A stretch of DNA of 64,000 nt from Thermaerobacillus caldiproteolyticus (GCF_013761245.1 NZ_JACDUT010000001.1:186001-250000); one strand, 5' to 3'; shown: positions 47,275 through 57,240, counted from the first letter of the stretch. Numbers and translations are program-made. The notes: a model not told the origin generated them from the sequence alone.

Positions 47275-48108
47275 TTATCCCCTTTTCCACTTTTTCCATA
47301 TCATCGTCATAAGTAAAATGAGTACGGCAAGCATCACAATCGTTCCGCCTGGTGCTAAGTCTAATTGATACGATAACAGCAATCCAGCAATAACCGAAAG
47401 TTCTCCAAATAAAATGGAATAACCAATCGCTTGTTTAAACCCTTTTGCGATACGAATGCTGGCGGCAACCGGTAACGTCATTAGAGAAGAAACAAGCAAA
47501 ATGCCGACGATTCTCATTGATGCTGCAATAACTAGTGCGACGAGAATAATAAATACAAAATGAATCAGCTTTGCTCGAATTCCGGAAGCTACCGCATATT
47601 CTTCATCGAACGAAAGCAAAAACAACTCTTTATATAATAGTGAAATTGTCACAATGACTACAGCTGTAATCGCCAAAATAATCCATACATCTTGGCGGCT
47701 GACCGCGCTCACGCTGCCAAACAAATAGGAAAATAAATCGGTATTAAACCCGTCTGCAAGCGAAATGAAAATGACACTGAGCCCAATCCCTCCTGATAAA
47801 ATAATCGGAATCGCTAGCTCCTGATAATGTTTGTAGACGGTCCGCAATTTTTCGACTAATAAGGAACCGACAACGGAAAAGGTCATTCCCATGTAAAGTG
47901 GGCTCACACTGACAAATGTCCCGACTTTTTTTTGCAGCAATAAACTCGCAGCAATTCCTGCGAGCGTCACGTGGCTAAGCGCATCAGCAATCAGTGATAA
48001 ACGGCGAACGACGATAAATACTCCTAATAACGGGGCAACAATGCCAATTAATATCCCTGCAAAAAATGCATTTCGCAAAAACTCATAATGAAACATCGCT
48101 TGAATCAT
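47275..48108 (-). CDS. znuB: Zinc ABC transporter permease ZnuB
   Basis: A 277-residue polytopic permease of the ABC-3 family with about eight helices and the segment [20 protein letters not shown] near the start, as in ZnuB/AdcB. I chose the ATG at 48108 ([10 protein letters not shown]), which follows AAGGAG; the longer reading lies inside znuC. It forms the channel for zinc with the ATPase ZnuC. No solute-binding protein (ZnuA/AdcA) is coded next to it. Confidence 0.92.
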   Translation of the reverse strand: MIQAMFHYEFLRNAFFAGILIGIVAPLLGVFIVVRRLSLIADALSHVTLAGIAASLLLQKKVGTFVSVSPLYMGMTFSVVGSLLVEKLRTVYKHYQELAIPIILSGGIGLSVIFISLADGFNTDLFSYLFGSVSAVSRQDVWIILAITAVVIVTISLLYKELFLLSFDEEYAVASGIRAKLIHFVFIILVALVIAASMRIVGILLVSSLMTLPVAASIRIAKGFKQAIGYSILFGELSVIAGLLLSYQLDLAPGGTIVMLAVLILLMTMIWKKWKRG

Positions 48109-48124
48109 TGTCGTTGCTCCTTCA

Positions 48125-48883
48125 TCAATGCTGATGGGAAAGCACATAAAGAGGGTGGCCGTAAAAATGCGACAGCTCCTTCTCCTGCAGTTCAGCAAAT
48201 TCTTCCGCTTTCCCATGAAAATATAAATGTTTATTTAAACAGGCAACATGGGTCACTTTTTCAGTAATCGTACCGATATCATGCGTCACTAATAAAAGAG
48301 TAATACCGAGGTGACGGTTTAACTCATCAAGCATGGCATAAAAATTTTGCACATGATGAACATCGACACCGACCGTTGGCTCATCTAAAATCAGCAACTC
48401 CGGCTTGCTCACAATCGCCCGAGCAATAAAAACGCGTTGTTGTTGACCGCCGGACAGCTCCCCGATATTTTGATGACGGAATTTGCTCATTCCAACCGCT
48501 TCAATCGCTTCAAGCACCGCCTGTTTTTCTTTGCTCGTGAAAAAGCGAAATAAGCCAAGCTTCGCCGTTAACCCGCTAGCTACAACTTCATAAACGGTTG
48601 CTGGAAATCCTGTGTTAAAACTGTTCGCTTTTTGCGACACAAATCCAATGCGATGCCAATCCTTAAACGAAGAAACCCGCGTGCCGAACAAGTAGATATG
48701 GCCTTTTTGCGGCTTTAATAGTCCTAAAATACACTTTAATAACGTTGATTTCCCGGAACCATTCGGACCGACTAATCCGACAAACGCTCCTTTTGGAACG
48801 GAAAACGTAATATCCTCTAACACGTTTTCCTTTTCGTAACGGAACGATACGTGTTCAATCTTCAATATATCTTCGCCTTTCAT
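48125..48883 (-). CDS. znuC: Zinc ABC transporter ATP-binding protein ZnuC
   Basis: A 252-residue ABC ATPase. Walker A GPNGSGKSTLLKC, signature [13 protein letters not shown] and Walker B LLILDEPTVGVD are present, and the C-terminus is His-containing (HFYGHPLYVLSHQH). It is the first gene of the znuC-znuB-zur operon. B. subtilis has a zur gene (yqfV) in the same place but without this transport pair. Confidence 0.92.
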   Translation of the reverse strand: MKGEDILKIEHVSFRYEKENVLEDITFSVPKGAFVGLVGPNGSGKSTLLKCILGLLKPQKGHIYLFGTRVSSFKDWHRIGFVSQKANSFNTGFPATVYEVVASGLTAKLGLFRFFTSKEKQAVLEAIEAVGMSKFRHQNIGELSGGQQQRVFIARAIVSKPELLILDEPTVGVDVHHVQNFYAMLDELNRHLGITLLLVTHDIGTITEKVTHVACLNKHLYFHGKAEEFAELQEKELSHFYGHPLYVLSHQH

Positions 48884-48904
48884 AGCGTTCCCACCTGTTT
48901 TTTA

Positions 48905-48945
48905 TGAAATATAAGAATGATTACGATTTATTTACAAATGTAGTA
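48905..48945 (-). promoter_or_regulatory. Zur box within the znuC promoter
   Basis: On the minus strand AAATCGTAATCATTCTTAT (bases 48911-48929) matches the Zur operator AAATCGTAAT-N-ATTACGATTT with the left half intact. It lies in the 17-base spacer of a promoter with -35 TTGTAA and -10 TTATAT. This position fits repression of znuC-znuB-zur under zinc sufficiency. Confidence 0.72.
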
Positions 48946-48979
48946 TAGCTGAAACGAAGTCATTTGTAAACGACACCGC

Positions 48980-49703
48980 TCAGTGAATAGCAGATTTACA
49001 TTTTGCGCCTCTTGCTTCATACGTACTCATGATCGTAATCCATGCTTTCATGGGTAACATTTTGTGACCTCTAATCGTGGTGCAGCTGCCCTTCCCACGC
49101 TCCCCGGCTCAAAGATTGCAAAATTACATCTGCTATTTCTTTATAATGATCGAAACAATAATCGTCGCTTTCGTTTCATCTAATTCCTGGACCACCATCA
49201 ATCGTTTTAAAAGCAATGCAATACGCCATGAATACATTCCTTGCTCTAGTACAAATACAAACTCTGCCCAACTAAAAATAAAAATTCAGAAACACAACAA
49301 ATTCACCAATAGAAAACGGCAGCTTTTTTGCCAGTAAAATTTCTGTTCCATCTAAAAAAACGCCGTGGTCAATCACTAGACCAGCACCTAGCGCCAATCC
49401 ACCAAACAAAGTCGCTTAAAACCGGCTCTTTTGTGAATGGCTCAAAATGAGGAAAGAAGTCGCTCTACTGCCGCACATGGAATAATCCTAAAAATAGAGG
49501 AAAACAAAATAAATTTCCAATTGTTTATATCTATAGTACATAAATGGAGCATCAATAACACAACAAGATGCCAAGAAATTCAAGAACGACCAAATGGTAA
49601 TCTAAAATACGTCGGTGAATTGATTCTCGCCAGCACAGCAAGCGAAGCGCCAATAACAATGAACAAAAGGCGATACAGGTGATGTTAATACTTTCCTTTT
49701 CAT
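48980..49703 (-). pseudogene. yqfU: Decayed YitT-family membrane protein gene (yqfU)
   Basis: The minus strand contains a broken DUF161/DUF2179 (YitT-type) gene in the yqfU position. Recognisable pieces: LLFIVIGASLAVLARI near the start, [20 protein letters not shown] then [18 protein letters not shown], and in the C-terminal domain DHYKEIADVILQSLSRGA and YEARGAKC followed by a stop. Frameshifts and stops separate them. An ATG at 49703 may be the old start. It cannot produce a whole protein. Confidence 0.85.
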
Positions 49704-49813
49704 GTTATTTCTGTATCCAAAAAATATCCTTCATTTTTACTCATCGCTTTATTATAACATAGCACCTCATTTTCTTGCCTCTCATACGATACATAGTAAG
49801 GAGGGAGCGAATC

Positions 49814-50074
49814 ATGAATATTTACCAACAAATCATTAATCAAAAAATCAAAACGATTACCCCTGAGGAACTTGTATCGTACAGCCGCGATTACGGTATT
49901 TCATTAACAATGGAAGAAGCAAAAAAAATTATTCATATTGCACAAAATCGGCAAATCAATGTGTTCGACCCGCAAGAACGGAAGAAATGGATAAAGGAGC
50001 TTGCGAAAATTACGTCTCCGCAAACAGCGAGACAAGCGAATGAGCTGTTTTTAAAGTTCATAAAGAAAAAGTAA
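49814..50074 (+). CDS. yqfT: DUF2624 family protein YqfT
   Basis: An 86-residue helical, basic protein (MNIYQQIINQKIKTITPEEL to NELFLKFIKKK) of the DUF2624 family, equivalent to B. subtilis YqfT. Function unknown. The ATG at 49814 follows AAGGAGGGAG; codons upstream in frame precede that ribosome site. Confidence 0.85.
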   Translation: MNIYQQIINQKIKTITPEELVSYSRDYGISLTMEEAKKIIHIAQNRQINVFDPQERKKWIKELAKITSPQTARQANELFLKFIKKK

Positions 50075-50145
50075 TCAGAAAAGGGCGAGGTCATCATAGA
50101 CTGCTAAAACAATCGTTCCTCAATCGTAAAAGATACTTATTTTTA

Positions 50146-50181
50146 AAAAGGGCCTTTCACCATGCGTGAAAATGCCCTTTT
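50146..50181. terminator. Bidirectional terminator between yqfT and nfo
   Basis: AAAAGGGC / GCCCTTTT with an inner TTTCAC / GTGAAA stem, just before the nfo stop. Confidence 0.78.
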
Positions 50182-50187
50182 CTCCCT

Positions 50188-51084
50188 TTATTGTTCATTC
50201 ATGATTTTCGTCAGAACTTCCTCGTCAAATGTTTGTTCACGTAACATTGCAATTTCAAACTTATACGGTGGCTTTTTGTTGTTTTTATCTTCCCCAACAT
50301 ACGGCGTTTCTAAAATTTTAGGAATATCAGAAAGCTGCGGATGATGGACGATATAGTTTAACGCTTGAAATCCGATATGACCAAAACCGATATTTTCGTG
50401 CCGGTCTTTTCGGCTGCCGCGTGGATTTTTACTGTCATTAATATGAAGAACTTTTAATCGTTCAAGCCCAATGATTTTATCAAATTCTTCCAATACCCCA
50501 TCAAAGTCTTCGACAATGTTGTATCCAGCATCGTGGGTATGACATGTGTCAAAACAAACCGAGAGCTTATCATTGTGCGTCACACCATCGATAATTTTCG
50601 CCAGCTCTTCAAAGCGGCTGCCGCACTCCGACCCTTTTCCTGCCATTGTTTCTAAGGCAATTTGGACATTTTGTTCACGCGTTAACACTTCGTTTAACCC
50701 TTCAACAATTTTGCGGATTCCAGCTTCGACTCCTGCTCCGACATGGGCACCGGGATGAAGAACGATTTGTTTCGCACCAATGGCCTCTGTTCGCTCAATT
50801 TCCGAGCGTAAAAATTGAACACCAAGCTCGAATGTAGCCGGATTTGTCGTATTTCCAATGTTGATAATGTAAGGAGCATGAACGACAATTTCGTCAATGC
50901 CATGTTCTTTCATATGAGCAAGTCCAGCTTCGATATTCAGCTCTTCAATTTTTTTTCGTCTCGTATTTTGCGGAGCCCCTGTGTAGATCATGAATGTATT
51001 CGCTCCATAAGATACTGCTTCTTCACTGGCACCCAGCAGCATTTTTTTGCCGCTCATTGATACATGCGAGCCAATTTTTAACAT
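50188..51084 (-). CDS. nfo: Endonuclease IV
   Basis: A 298-residue AP endonuclease of the Nfo family (YqfS in B. subtilis). It cleaves 5' to abasic sites in DNA base-excision repair and is a spore DNA-repair enzyme in B. subtilis. Zinc-site segments are [34 protein letters not shown] and [20 protein letters not shown]. The ATG follows GGGAGACGGGG. cshB is upstream on the same strand. Confidence 0.95.
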   Translation of the reverse strand: MLKIGSHVSMSGKKMLLGASEEAVSYGANTFMIYTGAPQNTRRKKIEELNIEAGLAHMKEHGIDEIVVHAPYIINIGNTTNPATFELGVQFLRSEIERTEAIGAKQIVLHPGAHVGAGVEAGIRKIVEGLNEVLTREQNVQIALETMAGKGSECGSRFEELAKIIDGVTHNDKLSVCFDTCHTHDAGYNIVEDFDGVLEEFDKIIGLERLKVLHINDSKNPRGSRKDRHENIGFGHIGFQALNYIVHHPQLSDIPKILETPYVGEDKNNKKPPYKFEIAMLREQTFDEEVLTKIMNEQ

Positions 51085-51114
51085 TCCCCGTCTCCCTTTC
51101 TATCCGGTTCCGCT

Positions 51115-52422
51115 TTATTTTTTCTTTAAGCGACGCAACCGTTTTTTCTGTTTTTCAATTTCTTCTTTTAGCTTTTTCTTATAACCCGGTTTTACCTTTT
51201 TCGTTTTTTTCAACTTGTTGACAAGTTGCTCGAGCTCTTCATCTGTTTTTTCGCGCTTTTTTCGCTGGTTCCATGGCGGAAGCTCAACCCATTCTCTGCG
51301 CACAAGATCACGATGAAGAAAATCAATTCCCATTTTCTCCAGTTTCGTTAGCGCATCTTGGTCGGATGGTTCGTAAATGGTGATGGCAATTCCTGTGTAG
51401 CCTGCACGTGCTGTACGTCCAACGCGATGCACATAAAATTCTAAATCGTGCGGCAGTTCATAGTTAATAACGTGGCTCACTCCTTGAATATCAATGCCTC
51501 GCGCAGCTAAATCCGTTGCGACAATATATTGAAACTCTAGATCACGAATTTGCTTCATCATTCTTTTCCGCTCTCGTGGCGTTAAATCACCGTGTAAAAC
51601 TCCGACTTTCAATCCTTTTTCGCTTAGCGCGTCCACTATTTCATCAGCCATTTTTTTCGTATTTGTAAACACAATTGCTAAATACGGATTATACGAAATA
51701 AGCATGTCATGCAACAAATTCAATTTATCGCGGTGACGGAGTGGCACAAGAATATGTTCAATCTTTTCTGCTGTGACTTGCTTCGGAGCAACATGAACAT
51801 ATTTTGGGTTTTCCATATACTTTCTCAAAAACGGTTTTAATTTTTCCGGAATTGTTGCTGAAAACACTAACATTTGTAAATCTTTCGGCATTCTTGCAGC
51901 AATTTGATCGACATCAACAATAAAGCCCATATCTAACATCATATCTGCCTCATCGACAACGAGCATTGAGGCTGTATGAACAAAAAGCACTTGTTCGCGA
52001 ATAAAATCATTAATTCTTCCCGGCGTCCCCACAACAATATGCGGCTGCTTTTTCAGCTTTTCCATCGCCTTTTGTTTATCTGTTCCTCCAACAAAGCAGC
52101 GTGCCACAATTTGATGATCACTTGGACAAAACTTTGTAATTTTTAGTATTTCATGGTAAATTTGTGTGGCAAGCTCTCGCGTCGGAGCGGTGATCACTGC
52201 CTGCACTTCCAAACGGCGCGGGTCGATTTTTTCAATAATCGGCAATAAATACGCATGCGTTTTTCCCGTTCCTGTCTGCGATTGACCGATGGCGCTCTCA
52301 CCGCGAAGGATACTCGGAATGAGCCGCTCTTGAATTTCTGTCGGTTTATAAAAATTGAGTTCTTTAATCGCCTCTATGAGAAAAGGTTGAAATGAAAACC
52401 TCTCAAATAATGTTTCCTTCAC
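51115..52422 (-). CDS. cshB: DEAD-box RNA helicase CshB
   Basis: A 435-residue DEAD-box helicase (YqfR/CshB). Q-motif region FYKPTEIQERLIPSIL, motif I SQTGTGKT, DEAD as LVVDEADMML, SAT, and HRVGRTARAG are present. A basic C-terminal tail (about residues 390-435, many Lys) contacts RNA. It is implicated in cold-adaptation and RNA turnover. It is convergent with none; the next gene rightwards is divergent. Confidence 0.94.
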   Translation of the reverse strand: MKETLFERFSFQPFLIEAIKELNFYKPTEIQERLIPSILRGESAIGQSQTGTGKTHAYLLPIIEKIDPRRLEVQAVITAPTRELATQIYHEILKITKFCPSDHQIVARCFVGGTDKQKAMEKLKKQPHIVVGTPGRINDFIREQVLFVHTASMLVVDEADMMLDMGFIVDVDQIAARMPKDLQMLVFSATIPEKLKPFLRKYMENPKYVHVAPKQVTAEKIEHILVPLRHRDKLNLLHDMLISYNPYLAIVFTNTKKMADEIVDALSEKGLKVGVLHGDLTPRERKRMMKQIRDLEFQYIVATDLAARGIDIQGVSHVINYELPHDLEFYVHRVGRTARAGYTGIAITIYEPSDQDALTKLEKMGIDFLHRDLVRREWVELPPWNQRKKREKTDEELEQLVNKLKKTKKVKPGYKKKLKEEIEKQKKRLRRLKKK

Positions 52423-52601
52423 ACGCCCTGCTCCTTTCTATAGACGTTGTCCCCTTCATAACCCGATTTACCATTATAGCTGATTTTCACTATTCGCCGC
52501 AACATTAGGCACTTGTCTAAACGAAAAACACTTTTTGTGATGTTCGCATAATGTATGTAAAGAAGCATTGTTTATGCACATTGCCTAGAAAGGAGGAAAA
52601 A

Positions 52602-53132
52602 ATGATGATTCGTAGACCCCCAATGTTTCCCCCTACACCGGCTCGTTCATTTCCGTTAATGAACGCATCATTTCCGACCCAGCCTATTCAGCCGCGTCCA
52701 GGACTTGGTGGCTTTTTAGCAAGACTGTTTTCCCGAGGACAACCAGCCCCTCCTGTTCCTCATGGGTTCATGATGCCAACCCTTCAAAACGCTGCTACTA
52801 ACGTTGCTGCCAACACCGGAGGAGGTCTTGGCGGCATACTAACAAATGTACAGAGAATGCTGGGCATTGCCCAAAACGTTGTTCCGATGGTGCAACAATA
52901 CGGTCCGCTTGTCAAAAATATCCCCGCAATGATGAAAATATGGAAAGAGCTCAAAACAACGAACGAAGAAGAAAACGAAGAAAACGAAGAAAAAGAAGAA
53001 AAAGAAGAAAAACAAGAAAAGAAAAAAAAGACATCCTCATCCGTTAAACGCGATATTCCAACCGCTAAAGCAACTGATCGAGAAAAAACAACAAAAGAAC
53101 CAAAACCATCTAAGCCAAAACTGTATATTTAG
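52602..53132 (+). CDS. yqfQ: YqfQ/VrrA-type low-complexity protein
   Basis: A 176-residue protein. The first 60 residues are Pro-rich (MMIRRPPMFPPTPARSFPL), then a Gly/hydrophobic region, then a Glu/Lys-rich stretch (about 120-145) encoded by repeats of GAAGAAAA-like units. It corresponds to YqfQ of B. subtilis (VrrA homologue), a spore-coat associated protein. The repeat tract may vary in length between strains. The ATG follows AAAGGAGG. Confidence 0.75.
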   Translation: MMIRRPPMFPPTPARSFPLMNASFPTQPIQPRPGLGGFLARLFSRGQPAPPVPHGFMMPTLQNAATNVAANTGGGLGGILTNVQRMLGIAQNVVPMVQQYGPLVKNIPAMMKIWKELKTTNEEENEENEEKEEKEEKQEKKKKTSSSVKRDIPTAKATDREKTTKEPKPSKPKLYI

Positions 53133-53139
53133 TTCTTCT

Positions 53140-53168
53140 TTGTATTCTCCTTCTTTCTCCGCTATAAT
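53140..53168 (+). promoter_or_regulatory. SigA-type promoter of ispH
   Basis: TTGTAT, 17 bases, TATAAT, 55 bases ahead of the ispH start. Confidence 0.65.
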
Positions 53169-53223
53169 GAAAGAAGGCACTCAAAGTACTCTCTCCGTAT
53201 AGCGGAGCGAAGGAGGAACAAAA

Positions 53224-54174
53224 ATGGAAGTCATCAAAATTACGCCGCGTGGCTATTGCTACGGGGTTGTCGATGCGATGGTCATTGCAAGAAATGCTGC
53301 GTTAGACCCAACATTGCCGAGACCGATCTATATTTTAGGAATGATCGTTCATAATAAACATGTTACCGATGCTTTTTCGGAGGAAGGCATCATTACTCTC
53401 GACGGAGAAAACCGCTTAGAAATTCTTGAAAAAATTAATAAAGGAACGGTCATTTTTACCGCTCACGGCGTTTCTCCTGAAGTAAAAAAACGCGCTCGAG
53501 AAAAAGGGCTTGTCACTATTGATGCTACATGCCCGGATGTAACAAAAACGCACGACTTAATTCGCGAAAAGCTGGCAAGCGGCTATGAAGTTATTTATAT
53601 CGGTAAAAAAGGCCATCCGGAACCAGAAGGAGCAGTCGGCATCGATCCAACACGCATTCATCTTGTTGAAACAGTCCATGATGTCGAGCAATTAGCCATT
53701 CAGAGCGAAAAAATTATGGTCACCAATCAGACAACGATGAGCCAATGGGACGTTGCTCATATTATGGAAAAAGTAAAAGAAAAATATCCGCACGTCGAAA
53801 TGCATAAAGAAATTTGCTTGGCAACACAGCTTCGTCAAGAAGCCGTCGCAAAACAAGCAAAAGAAGCGGATGTTACAATCGTCGTCGGCGATCCTAAAAG
53901 CAATAACTCGAATCGTCTTGCTCAAGTGTCCGAAGAGATTGCAGGAACAAAAGCTTACCGCGTGGCGGATGTAACAGAAATTGAGATTGACTGGATAAAA
54001 AACGCCAAAAAAGTGGCGGTGACTGCTGGTGCTTCGACGCCGACGCCAATTACAAAAGAGGTCATTGCATTTCTTGAGCAGTTTGATCCAAATAATCCAG
54101 AGACATGGAAACGTGAACGAAAAGTACCCCTTCACAAAATCTTGCCAAAAGTAAAAACAAAACAGGAAAAATAA
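53224..54174 (+). CDS. ispH: 4-hydroxy-3-methylbut-2-enyl diphosphate reductase (IspH)
   Basis: A 316-residue Fe-S enzyme for the last MEP step, reducing HMBPP to IPP and DMAPP. The three cluster cysteines are visible at Cys12 (TPRGYCYGV), in DATCPDV, and in [19 protein letters not shown] and [10 protein letters not shown] are substrate-site segments. The ATG follows AAGGAGG. It stands alone, with its own promoter and terminator. Confidence 0.96.
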   Translation: MEVIKITPRGYCYGVVDAMVIARNAALDPTLPRPIYILGMIVHNKHVTDAFSEEGIITLDGENRLEILEKINKGTVIFTAHGVSPEVKKRAREKGLVTIDATCPDVTKTHDLIREKLASGYEVIYIGKKGHPEPEGAVGIDPTRIHLVETVHDVEQLAIQSEKIMVTNQTTMSQWDVAHIMEKVKEKYPHVEMHKEICLATQLRQEAVAKQAKEADVTIVVGDPKSNNSNRLAQVSEEIAGTKAYRVADVTEIEIDWIKNAKKVAVTAGASTPTPITKEVIAFLEQFDPNNPETWKRERKVPLHKILPKVKTKQEK

Positions 54175-54183
54175 GAAAGCAAG

Positions 54184-54217
54184 AGCCGATATTCTTCGGA
54201 TAGACAGAATATCGGCT
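54184..54217. terminator. Bidirectional terminator between ispH and yqfO
   Basis: AGCCGATATTCT / AGAATATCGGCT, a 12-bp perfect stem, with T-rich sequence (TCTCGTTTTTATA) following on the plus strand. Confidence 0.8.
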
Positions 54218-54225
54218 TCTCGTTT

Positions 54226-55347
54226 TTATAAAAAAGTAAACGGATCCGTATGTACTTGTGAAACATAGACAGTTGTTGCAAATTTTTGTTGAGCGAACTG
54301 TTGCTCCAAAAAGCGGGCCACTCCTTGCTTCATCACCTTTTCGACGTTATGTCCCGGATCAACAATATTTAATCCAAGCATCATCGCATCATGGGCAACA
54401 TGATAGTAAACATCTCCTGTTACATAGACGTCGGCACCGCTGAACTTCGCTTGCGAAATATACTTATTGCCATCTCCGCCAACAACGGCGACTTTATTTA
54501 CTTTGTCCTGCAAGTTCCCCACTACGCGCACTGCTGGAACATCAAGCGCTTTTTTTACATGCTCGGCAAACTCAGCAAGCGTCATCTCCTCACGTAACCG
54601 TCCGAGTCGACCTAATCCAAATGTGCGCCCCTTATTTTCTAATGGATAGACATCATAGGCAACTTCTTCATATGGATGAGCTTTGAGCATCGCTGTAACT
54701 ACCTTTTTTTGCAACGAAGCCGGGAAAATTGTTTCAATGCGTACTTCTTCGACTTTTTCAAGCGTTCCTTTTTCACCGATAAACGGATTCGCCCCTTCTT
54801 GCGGCAAAAACGTTCCAATGCCGCGGCTATTAAACGTACAATGACTGTAATTTCCAATATGGCCTGCCCCTGCATTGCCAAGCGCTTCGCGAACCGCATC
54901 GGCATGCGTATCCGGTACATAGACAACTAATTTCTTTAGCGCTTCCTCGTACGTAGGAACGAGTACCTCGACTTCTTGTAACCCGAGTGCTTCCGAAAGC
55001 CAGTCATTTACTCCGCCTTCAGCAATATCTAAATTTGTATGAGCGGCATAAATGGCAATATCATGCTTCATGCATTTTGCAATGATGCGCCCTTGCGTTT
55101 GGTCGGTAATGATATGTTTGACCGGACGATAAAGCGGCGGATGATGGGCGATGATGAGATCGACTTTGTTTTCAATCGCTTCATCAACCACTTCTTCTAA
55201 TACATCTAATGTAATCATGACGGTATGAATTGGCTTGTTGAGCGTGCCGATCTGTAAGCCGATTCTATCACCTTCCATTGCCAAATGCTTCGGAGCAAAT
55301 TGTTCAAATAGCTGAATGACTTCATGCCCGTTTGGTATTTTTTTCAT
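54226..55347 (-). CDS. yqfO: Nif3-family dinuclear metal hydrolase YqfO
   Basis: A 373-residue protein of the Nif3/YqfO family, with a PII-like insert in the middle (about residues 135-230) between the two Nif3 lobes. Metal-site segments are LIIAHHPPLYRP near residue 62 and DPGHNVEKVM near 330. It forms toroidal hexamers; its function is not firmly established, though a GTP cyclohydrolase I-like activity has been proposed. The ATG overlaps the trmK stop as ATGA at 55344-55347. Confidence 0.9.
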   Translation of the reverse strand: MKKIPNGHEVIQLFEQFAPKHLAMEGDRIGLQIGTLNKPIHTVMITLDVLEEVVDEAIENKVDLIIAHHPPLYRPVKHIITDQTQGRIIAKCMKHDIAIYAAHTNLDIAEGGVNDWLSEALGLQEVEVLVPTYEEALKKLVVYVPDTHADAVREALGNAGAGHIGNYSHCTFNSRGIGTFLPQEGANPFIGEKGTLEKVEEVRIETIFPASLQKKVVTAMLKAHPYEEVAYDVYPLENKGRTFGLGRLGRLREEMTLAEFAEHVKKALDVPAVRVVGNLQDKVNKVAVVGGDGNKYISQAKFSGADVYVTGDVYYHVAHDAMMLGLNIVDPGHNVEKVMKQGVARFLEQQFAQQKFATTVYVSQVHTDPFTFL

Positions 55348-56048
55348 CGTAACGCCTCCTCAACAATGCGAATTTTTCGTTCCAACTCTTGTTTTTTCGC
55401 CATACTTTCGGCAGTTGTTGCTTTTTCCGTTAATTGCGCTACAATCTGTTTCCAATGGGCGACTTCTTGCTCCCATTTTTTCAAAAATACATCATTTCTC
55501 TCTTTCATAAGAAACGGTCCTAATAGTATTTCTGCTTCGATGTTATCATACGGTTTTTTGCCATCGCCTTTTTCTGCTACTAACACTTCGTAAATTCTTC
55601 CATCCTCCTCTAAAATGCGTTCGGCGATTAGCTCCCAATCGTTGTCCATCAACCACTGACGAACGACGTGGGAACCGATATTTGGCTGTAAAATTAATCG
55701 CTTCACTCCGGCTAGTTTTTCTTTTCCAGCTTCTAAAATATTAGCTATCAGTGTCCCTCCCATCCCGGCAATCGTAATACAATCTACTTCCTCTAGCGCA
55801 ATAACTTCCAGACCATCTCCTTTTCGTACGGAGATGACATCACTTAATCCCGTTTTAGCAACTTGTTGTTTGGCAGATCGAAATGGCCCGTCTGCCACTT
55901 CCCCAGCGACTGCCATTGTAATATATCCTTGTAAATAAGCATAACAAGGCAAATACGCATGATCGGAACCGATATCGGCTAACTTCGATTGCGTCGGAAT
56001 AAAAGAAGCAACCGTCTCTAGTCGTTTTGATAAACGTAACTCATTCAT
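55344..56048 (-). CDS. trmK: tRNA (adenine-22-N1)-methyltransferase TrmK
   Basis: A 234-residue SAM-dependent methyltransferase that modifies A22 in tRNA. Rossmann segments are LADIGSDHAYLP (SAM loop), EVADGPF and CITIAGMGGTLI. A coiled coil at the C-terminus (about residues 165-234) is typical. I chose the ATG at 56048 (MNELRLSKRLE); upstream in-frame codons lack a ribosome site. It is coupled to yqfO. Confidence 0.92.
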   Translation of the reverse strand: MNELRLSKRLETVASFIPTQSKLADIGSDHAYLPCYAYLQGYITMAVAGEVADGPFRSAKQQVAKTGLSDVISVRKGDGLEVIALEEVDCITIAGMGGTLIANILEAGKEKLAGVKRLILQPNIGSHVVRQWLMDNDWELIAERILEEDGRIYEVLVAEKGDGKKPYDNIEAEILLGPFLMKERNDVFLKKWEQEVAHWKQIVAQLTEKATTAESMAKKQELERKIRIVEEALR

Positions 56049-56091
56049 CTTTTTCACCACAACTTCATTAGTTCTTTTGTTTATTTTATCA

Positions 56092-56124
56092 CAAACAAAA
56101 AATCCCTTCACCTAAGGTGAAAGG
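56092..56124 (-). terminator. Terminator after cccA
   Basis: A TTCACC / GGTGAA stem with a 3-base loop, extended by AGG / CCT with one bulge, followed by TTTTTTG on the minus strand. Confidence 0.7.
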
Positions 56125-56132
56125 ACCTTTTG

Positions 56133-56495
56133 TTATTGTAATTTCGAAAGCCATTTTGCCATTTCATCAGCTTTTTCCGGCGGCACAAGACCTGAAGGCA
56201 TGTTGCCACGTCCATGTTGAATGACATCTTTAATTTGATCTAACGAAAGCCGTTTGCCCACACCTTTTAACGACGGACCGACGCCACCTTCATAGTTGGC
56301 ACCATGACAGGCGCTACATGTTTGTTTATAAAACTCTTCCGGGCTCGCTGCAGCCGCTTGCTCCGTTTTTTCTCCACCTTTTTTCTCTTTCGCAAGCTCG
56401 TCCATATCGCCGAGACCTTTAAACGAAAGGGCAAGCATAAGACCAATCCCAAAGACCATAATGAGCGCAAATGGGATCAATGGATTTCGATTCAT
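56133..56495 (-). CDS. cccA: Cytochrome c550
   Basis: A 120-residue membrane-anchored c-type cytochrome. An N-terminal helix (PLIPFALIMVFGIGLMLAL) tethers it outside the membrane; an acidic linker with Lys/Glu follows. The heme site is CSACH near residue 60, and the sixth ligand methionine is in GNMPSG near 97. It carries electrons to terminal oxidases. It corresponds to B. subtilis CccA next to sigA. Confidence 0.94.
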   Translation of the reverse strand: MNRNPLIPFALIMVFGIGLMLALSFKGLGDMDELAKEKKGGEKTEQAAAASPEEFYKQTCSACHGANYEGGVGPSLKGVGKRLSLDQIKDVIQHGRGNMPSGLVPPEKADEMAKWLSKLQ

Positions 56496-56634
56496 GTTTT
56501 TTACCTCCCTTATGTATAACGAGCTCTTTAAAAAAATGTAAACGCTACAAACAATTTTATTTTACTGTAAATTACCGAGAAGGAAAAGCCCTAATTATCA
56601 TCTTATGGAAAATCGTCACAGAATAAAAGCCAGC

Positions 56635-57162
56635 TTAGAAAAATAGTGAGGCGCACAGCAATCCAAGTCCAGCAATGCCTGATATCGTGAAATAGAAAAA
56701 ACGAAAGCGAATCCCGATCACCATCCATAATAGACAATTTAAGAAAATCACCACAGCTACGATAGCTTTTTCTTTCGGAAAATAATAATCACATGCTTGC
56801 ACGGAAGCAAGGAGCAACAGAAATGCCCCGCTAATAAGCGGAAGATGGATGAGTTTTCGTTCCTTCGCCCACAACCAAACTGCTACCATACATACAATGA
56901 AAAAAAGAAACAAAAGGAGCATTTGCAAAACGAATGACAATTCAGTAAAATAAATGACAAGAATACTTATTGGAAACAATAGACAAATCATACTTATGAA
57001 TAAAAGATGGATAAGGTTGAATCGGGAAATATGGGATCTGTTGCTAGCAAGCCCTTCTGTATAAAGGGCCAACAAATAATCGCAATATTGTTCTGGAAGA
57101 AGACGAGAGCGCTTCCAATATTCAATTTCTCTTATAATAATTTCGCGTCTTTTTTCATTCAT
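56635..57162 (-). CDS. Hypothetical multi-helix membrane protein
   Basis: A 175-residue protein with a charged N-terminal segment (EIEYWKRSRLLPEQYCDYLL) and five hydrophobic helices. The first segment resembles the start of DUF2157-type proteins, but I cannot assign it firmly. I chose the ATG at 57162 because AAAGG is nine bases upstream; another ATG two codons earlier is too close. It lies between cccA and sigA on the same strand. Function unknown. Confidence 0.7.
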   Translation of the reverse strand: MNEKRREIIIREIEYWKRSRLLPEQYCDYLLALYTEGLASNRSHISRFNLIHLLFISMICLLFPISILVIYFTELSFVLQMLLLFLFFIVCMVAVWLWAKERKLIHLPLISGAFLLLLASVQACDYYFPKEKAIVAVVIFLNCLLWMVIGIRFRFFYFTISGIAGLGLLCASLFF

Positions 57163-57240
57163 ACTCATCGGCCTTTCCTAGAAATAAAAAATAGTTTACT
57201 TCTATTGTAAGAAGTAAACTATTCATTGTAAATTAAATTG

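Noticed and set aside
52970-53045. Repeat tract of GAAGAAAA-like units as a CRISPR or mobile repeat
   Set aside because: It is inside the yqfQ frame and encodes a Glu/Lys-rich stretch; units are short and without spacers.
53692-54135. 147-residue open frame antisense to ispH
   Set aside because: Shadow of ispH; Phe/Cys/His-rich translation is typical of a reverse frame of a lysine-rich gene.
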